Assembly: GCF_015155755.1 (NCBI RefSeq)
Contig: NZ_VWPI01000167.1
Span: 35,412-99,411, forward strand
Length of the DNA stretch: 64,000 bases
Reading direction: 5' to 3'
From: Komagataeibacter sp. FXV3
Lineage (GTDB): Bacteria > Pseudomonadota > Alphaproteobacteria > Acetobacterales > Acetobacteraceae
Positions 59,888 to 64,000 of the stretch are shown here, one piece after another (position 1 is the stretch's first letter; each line of letters starts with the position of its first letter). A program made the position numbers and the translations under genes. The notes under the pieces were generated by a model, which searched no databases, was not told the origin of the DNA, and saw nothing but the letters and a program-made list of their open reading frames with translations.

Positions 59888-60156
59888 CCCTGCTCAGCCT
59901 GTCTGCTACGCAATTCCAAGTGGGCAGGTAGTAGTCGCCTTCTTCTCACACATACAATTTTCCAATATTTCCTGCCAGGAGCAGACTTATATAACTGCAT
60001 TGAATTGAACGGCAGGAAACATCGCTCCGCGCTCCGAAGCAGTGTGTCTGCTTACCCTATTAACCGCCGGTCTGCTCAATGAATTTGAAGCAGACCGGCG
60101 GCAGTCGCCTTCTTTGTGGACACAAAAGCTGTAATTTTATATTCTTGAAAGCGGAC
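59888..60156. repeat. cluster of REP-like hairpins between the two AT-rich genes
   Basis: Holds no gene. GTAGTCGCCTTC lies at 59931-59942 after an imperfect stem. TTTCCTGCC (59968-59976) faces GGCAGGAAA (60011-60019). CCGCCGGTCTGCT (60064-60076) pairs perfectly over 13 bp with 60089-60101, followed by CAGTCGCCTTC and GAAAGCGGAC (60147-60156). Same unit type as at 58484. Confidence 0.7.
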
Positions 60157-60276
60157 TTAAAAATAGGACGATAAACTCTTGTCTCCAGAGGATTTACCCC
60201 TTGGATAATCGATATCTAATCTATAAAATTACGATTTTCCGTCAAAAATACAGAATTTAAATAGGTTAAAGAAATA

Positions 60277-61269
60277 ATGGTTAGCACAATACTAGGTGGT
60301 ATGCTTGAGTGTTCCTTCATTAGGAAAATTACAGCCGATCTAGATCCGGATCAGCTTCATACCAAACACCCGTATTACCGGAGCCTTCAACGAGAAGGCG
60401 AAAAGACTGCCTTCACCAGATCTTCAACAGTTATCGCTCTATCGGAAAACACTTTTCTTCCTGGTGTTGACTGGTCAACCACAATGTTAGGCGAAAATGC
60501 CCCGAAGATGGAGGAATATGCGTGGCGGGAAGATTGGAATCAGAAAGGCAAACGTGACGAGTGGGAAAAATTTGCTGAATTAGTTGTAGATGATGACACT
60601 TTTGGAGCGTTTTTGCATGCTGTGATTCCATCTGTTCCGCCCGTTGACGACGAGATAGACCCCCCAAAACTAATTCGAAAATTTAAAATCGATTATATCG
60701 TTAGAATACTATGTCAGGTGGATTCTGCGGAAAGAAATAGTTCTCTACTATTCATGCCACAACAAGATGAAGAAATTGTTCGGAGAATATCATCGTTTGC
60801 GGCCTCCTGCTCTTCTCCGCCACCTTTCGCCTTGCCGATTTTCGACAATAATTATCGAGACTCTGATGCGAGATCAATTACGTTATTAGCGTTCCAGCCT
60901 CCGGATGCTCTATCGCTTTTGCCAGTAAGGAGCGATCTTGCTGTTCGTCGTTACGCAGAGCGCGTAATGGAATTGTGGAGCGAAACCGATCCAATCAGAC
61001 GCGAACGAGCTGCTGTGCAAGCTATGCGAGACGTACTCAGGGCTGATTCGGTGAGAGATCGGGTCGGATACGTATTTGAGGCCTCTGCATGGGTGTTAAA
61101 GGGACTTGGTTACTTTGGAGTACCATTAGTGGGAGCAATTGGTGACGCTAGAGATGTGGCTGAATTAGCTCGCGAACGTGAGCAAAGATCTAATAATTGG
61201 ATGCTCATTCGAACAATGATGAATGATATTTCTTTGCACGACTATTTGGAAAGAACAGGAAACATGTAG
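60277..61269 (+). CDS. unknown protein, 330 aa, AT-rich gene
   Basis: Not recognised. The gene is AT-rich like the one before it. The N-terminal half is acidic (VDDDTFGAFLHAVIPSVPPV, DDEIDPPK). A middle part resembles a PIN/toxin-like layout only faintly (CSSPPPFALPIFDNNYRDSD). A C-terminal hydrophobic stretch (WVLKGLGYFGVPLVGAIG) could insert in or touch a membrane. The start at 60277 lies after an AT-rich spacer with no clear ribosome-binding site. Effector, inhibitor or carrier roles are all open. Confidence 0.6.
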   Translation: MVSTILGGMLECSFIRKITADLDPDQLHTKHPYYRSLQREGEKTAFTRSSTVIALSENTFLPGVDWSTTMLGENAPKMEEYAWREDWNQKGKRDEWEKFAELVVDDDTFGAFLHAVIPSVPPVDDEIDPPKLIRKFKIDYIVRILCQVDSAERNSSLLFMPQQDEEIVRRISSFAASCSSPPPFALPIFDNNYRDSDARSITLLAFQPPDALSLLPVRSDLAVRRYAERVMELWSETDPIRRERAAVQAMRDVLRADSVRDRVGYVFEASAWVLKGLGYFGVPLVGAIGDARDVAELAREREQRSNNWMLIRTMMNDISLHDYLERTGNM

Positions 61270-61625
61270 GTGAGCTCCGTTTATACCATTTGAAATGGCC
61301 TCGGTACTATATGTTGCTGACGATCATCCGCGGAAAGGCCCTTGGGTTTCCCTCGGATGATCTATTTCGGAGTCTAAACCGCGCCGGAATTGGTACAGAT
61401 ATCCGCTTCTGAATTTCATCTTCCCGATACCAAACAGGCCGCGCTCCACCCCTTCAGCAATGTCGGCTGTCGGCATCGCCGATCTCAAACCGGACCGGCC
61501 GGTTCCCCCCCAAGTCAGACGTTTCATTCCAGCTGTTCATGCAGGGAGAATTATCGTCGGACAAGGCGGGCATGATCTCCGAAACGGATATGTCTGCCGG
61601 TGCCTCGTGCCTGCCCTGCGTGTCT
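61270..61625. other. intergenic stretch, return to GC-rich DNA
   Basis: About 350 bases where base composition switches back from AT-rich. Small frames exist on both strands but none is convincing. Part of the minus strand (GIGKMKFRSGYLYQFRRGL) has the look of a membrane-protein scrap, possibly a gene remnant cut by the AT-rich block; I cannot name it. Confidence 0.4.
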
Positions 61626-62552
61626 TCACGCATGCCTTTGCTGTTCATACACGCGCAGATTCAGATCGGTGAGATCCAGGATGGGCGTAGGGATCTGAAG
61701 CGCGCATGCCCGCCTGACCAGGTCACCAATAATCTGTTGTGCTTCCACAGGAGCATCCTGCAGCAGATCCCGGAACATGGAGGACGTCAGGGTGGAGTCC
61801 GTTTTCGTCAGGAGACTGACAGTGCCCTTCAGCGTGGCATCCCGTAGGGGATAACCAGCCGCCGCCGCCGTTGACGCACATTCATGGATGACCGCCTGCG
61901 CAAAGGCCTGACCTGCTGGCTGGCTGGCGACATCCCCCACGGTTCCGCGCATCAGGCAGCAGATGCTGCCCAGGGAGGCGAGCAGGACCCATTTGTCCCA
62001 CATGTCCTGCAGGATGTGGGTGGAACACACCGTTTCAAATCCGGAACCCGACAGGGCTTCCGCAATACTGCGTGTCACTGGCGTATCGCCGCCTACCCGA
62101 TCTCCAATCGAAAGACGGGGCAGAGAACCCGTCTGGACAATGCGCCCCTGCGCATCAAGCATGCTGACGATAAAGCACGTGCCTCCCATGACCGCGGCAG
62201 GGCCAAAGCGGTCTGCCAGAATATCAAGATGCTGCATGCCGTTGAGAAGCGGGACAATCCGTGTCTGCGGTCCCACCGCAGGCGCGAAATCGTTCATTGC
62301 CGCCGTCATGGAATAGGCTTTTACGCTGAGCAGGATGATGTCGTAGGGACCCTCAATCCCACCGGCCATCACCATCCGGGGGGCGATGGTGGCGTCGCCC
62401 ACGGAACTGATCAGGCACAGCCCCTCGGCACGGAGCTGCTGCAGGCGCCTTTCGCGCACCAGAAAGGTCACGTCATGCCCGGCGCTGGCCATGCGCGCGC
62501 CAAAATACCCACCCACGGCACCCGCGCCGACAACAAGAATTCTCGAGCCCAT
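61626..62552 (-). CDS. 2-dehydropantoate 2-reductase family protein
   Basis: A 308-residue PanE/ApbA-type reductase: ILVVGAGAVGGYFGARMASA at the N-terminus (Rossmann fold), LLSVKAY with the conserved Lys, and LNGMQHLDILADRFG. PanE reduces ketopantoate with NADPH for coenzyme A; relatives act on other 2-keto acids. The ATG at 62552 has GAGGAAA upstream; a longer frame would read into the recombinase repeat and is rejected. Confidence 0.88.
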   Translation of the reverse strand: MGSRILVVGAGAVGGYFGARMASAGHDVTFLVRERRLQQLRAEGLCLISSVGDATIAPRMVMAGGIEGPYDIILLSVKAYSMTAAMNDFAPAVGPQTRIVPLLNGMQHLDILADRFGPAAVMGGTCFIVSMLDAQGRIVQTGSLPRLSIGDRVGGDTPVTRSIAEALSGSGFETVCSTHILQDMWDKWVLLASLGSICCLMRGTVGDVASQPAGQAFAQAVIHECASTAAAAGYPLRDATLKGTVSLLTKTDSTLTSSMFRDLLQDAPVEAQQIIGDLVRRACALQIPTPILDLTDLNLRVYEQQRHA

Positions 62553-62637
62553 GACGCTGTTTCCTCTCTTTGACCCGCCTGATGTGCTGCGGTTGAAGAC
62601 GAGTTGAAGCGCTCTGGAGGCAGGGGTCAAGACAGGC

Positions 62638-64000
62638 TCAGAATCTCGATCTTCCCGGGTGCCGGGCCTTGATGCTGGCCGCGTCGATATAGGTCTCGAC
62701 GACCTGAAGGCTTTTGTGCCGCGAGAAGCGCTTCAGTTCCAGAAGATCATACCCGTCTTTCGCCCCCGTGGTGATGGCGCCGCGGCGCAGACTGTGCCCG
62801 CCAAAGTCCCCCTCAAGGTGGGTGTCGCCGCAGCGTTTGCGGATGATGTCCGTGACCGCCCGGTCCGACAGGGCGTACGGCCCGATCCTGGGCGGGGTTC
62901 CGACGGGAGTGATTCCCGCTCTGTGGGCCCGTGCGGACCAGATGCGCCGGAAGACCGGACCTTCCGTGATCCCGGCCTGCCGGAGCCAAGTCTCGTATGC
63001 CAGAACCGGGCAGTTCCAGGTCAGGCCCCGCGGGATGCCGATCAGCGCGCCTTTGCGCTGGGGATCCCCCTTGGACCGGCCCAGCCGGATCTGCATGCCG
63101 TCCTCGTCCACCGTGATGTCGTCCACCTTCAGTGCGGCCAGTTCGGAGCGCCGGAACGCGCCGGCAAAACCGAGCAGAAGAATGGCCCGGTCCCGCGCAC
63201 CGACCAGATCGTGGGGACTGATGGCCTCGACGACCCGGACCAGCCTGTCCCAGGTTAGCGCGGTTTTCTGGCGGGGCAGGGTCTCCTTTGCCTCCCGACG
63301 GATGCCGGCAAGCGTTGCGGTCACCATCGGGTGGGCGGTGGGTACGGCAATCTGCGCCAGATGGTGCAGGTAGCGCAGGGCGGCACGATGCAGGTCGATG
63401 GTGCTGGTCCTGCGGCCCTGCAGCGCCATGTCGGCCAGATAGGCGGCAACATCCTCGCCGCGGGCCGGCAGGGCGGGCAGGGCATGACCGGCCGCCCAGT
63501 GACACCAGGACCGCACGGCAGCGCGATAGGTGCGCAGTGTGTTCTCGGCCTTGCTGCGGTGCATATAGGCATCGGCCGCCTGACGGGCCGTGGCCAGGCG
63601 GCCATCATGTTCGGGGACGGGCTGTGCCGAGACGACGGAAAACCATTGCGCGACAGCAGCGGCTGGCTGGCCGACGGGCGCAGGGGGCGCTGTATCTGCC
63701 GTCCTGGGACAGGGCCCTACGGGCTGGAGCGGTCGGAACCAGGCCAGGAAGCTGGGCACGCCATCATCGATTTCCAGTCCGACGGCCAGTTCGAACCCCG
63801 ATGGGATGTCGGCCACATGGTCCTGAGCCATCTGCTGGGCTGCTGACGCATACGGCACGCCTTGGGCGAGGGGGGTATCCGGGGAATAGCTACCGTCCGG
63901 CAATTCGATGCCTGCCAGAAGCAGGGGTAGGGGCGGGGTGAAACGCGCGGTCGAGAGGATTTCGCGCCAGCGCGCCGGGTCCTGTGTCTCGGCCAGACGC
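62638..64000 (-). CDS. tyrosine recombinase/integrase (5' end outside window)
   Basis: The frame is open to the right edge, so the start lies beyond 64000. The C-terminal catalytic domain is complete: Arg in LGFAGAFRRSELAALKVDD, then Lys in the beta-hairpin region, HxxR in FGGHSLRRGAITTGAK, RHKS and the Tyr nucleophile in VVETYIDAASI. The N-terminal SAM-like DNA-binding domain is seen near KAENTLRTYRAAVRSWCHWA. It cuts and rejoins DNA, so it may move the neighbouring block. A broken copy of its 3' end lies at 33221. Confidence 0.9.
   Translation of the reverse strand, partial: RLAETQDPARWREILSTARFTPPLPLLLAGIELPDGSYSPDTPLAQGVPYASAAQQMAQDHVADIPSGFELAVGLEIDDGVPSFLAWFRPLQPVGPCPRTADTAPPAPVGQPAAAVAQWFSVVSAQPVPEHDGRLATARQAADAYMHRSKAENTLRTYRAAVRSWCHWAAGHALPALPARGEDVAAYLADMALQGRRTSTIDLHRAALRYLHHLAQIAVPTAHPMVTATLAGIRREAKETLPRQKTALTWDRLVRVVEAISPHDLVGARDRAILLLGFAGAFRRSELAALKVDDITVDEDGMQIRLGRSKGDPQRKGALIGIPRGLTWNCPVLAYETWLRQAGITEGPVFRRIWSARAHRAGITPVGTPPRIGPYALSDRAVTDIIRKRCGDTHLEGDFGGHSLRRGAITTGAKDGYDLLELKRFSRHKSLQVVETYIDAASIKARHPGRSRF

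Overview
This 64 kb window looks like part of a large plasmid, or a plasmid-derived integrated region, from an acetic acid bacterium (Acetobacteraceae; a Komagataeibacter, Gluconacetobacter or Acetobacter-like host). The case rests on protein similarity recalled from memory: a RepA-type initiator with iterons, an orphan ParA, a very large ParB-like protein, a plasmid maintenance block of alphaproteobacterial type, and a fragment of a PQQ-type sorbosone dehydrogenase. Most of the DNA is GC-rich with dense, mostly minus-strand genes. One block (about 58.4-61.3 kb) is clearly AT-rich.

Layout. (1) 1-17.5 kb is a plasmid backbone read almost wholly on the minus strand. It holds a DarB-like methyltransferase/helicase giant, a ParB-like protein, a PAPS-reductase-like protein, DUF5983- and DUF3085-like proteins, ArdC antirestriction protein, SSB, a DUF3991/Toprim protein and a UvrD-like helicase running off the left edge. 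Several genes are preceded by large structured DNA/RNA elements: a three-copy ~90 bp family, a ~197 bp nested palindrome before ssb, and another before the PAPS-like gene. (2) 17.5-22.5 kb is the replication/partition core: tandem operator-like sites, parA with a partner gene, IS3- and IS630-family wrecks, repA, and an array of about a dozen 15-bp iterons that extends into and past repA. (3) 22.6-33 kb is accessory metabolism and transport: haloacetate dehalogenase-like hydrolase, TetR with a YecD-like protein and an AbrB-like membrane protein, AraC regulator, an MFS fragment, a predicted HhH + PD-(D/E)XK nuclease, a Na+/H+ antiporter and two ClC proteins.

(4) 33.2-62.6 kb is bracketed by a direct repeat: a broken 3' fragment of a tyrosine recombinase gene at 33.2 kb and the intact gene at 62.6 kb, same orientation. 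Between them is an array of regulator-plus-oxidoreductase or regulator-plus-exporter pairs: NimR/NimT-like, LysR/quinone reductase, SDR/AraC, LysR/aldo-keto reductase, DeoR/Gfo-Idh-MocA/HbpS-like, TetR/SDR/NTF2/QOR, PaiB/MocR, two MFS/TetR pairs, and a FabF with its own palindrome. Many divergent pairs carry clear inverted-repeat operators. (5) An AT-rich insert at 58.4-61.3 kb cuts off an isochorismatase-family gene. It carries a predicted Mrr-like nuclease and an unrecognised 330-residue protein, with REP-like hairpins around them. This is the best candidate here for an undescribed defence locus. (6) The right end has a PanE-like reductase and the tyrosine recombinase, which continues past the window.
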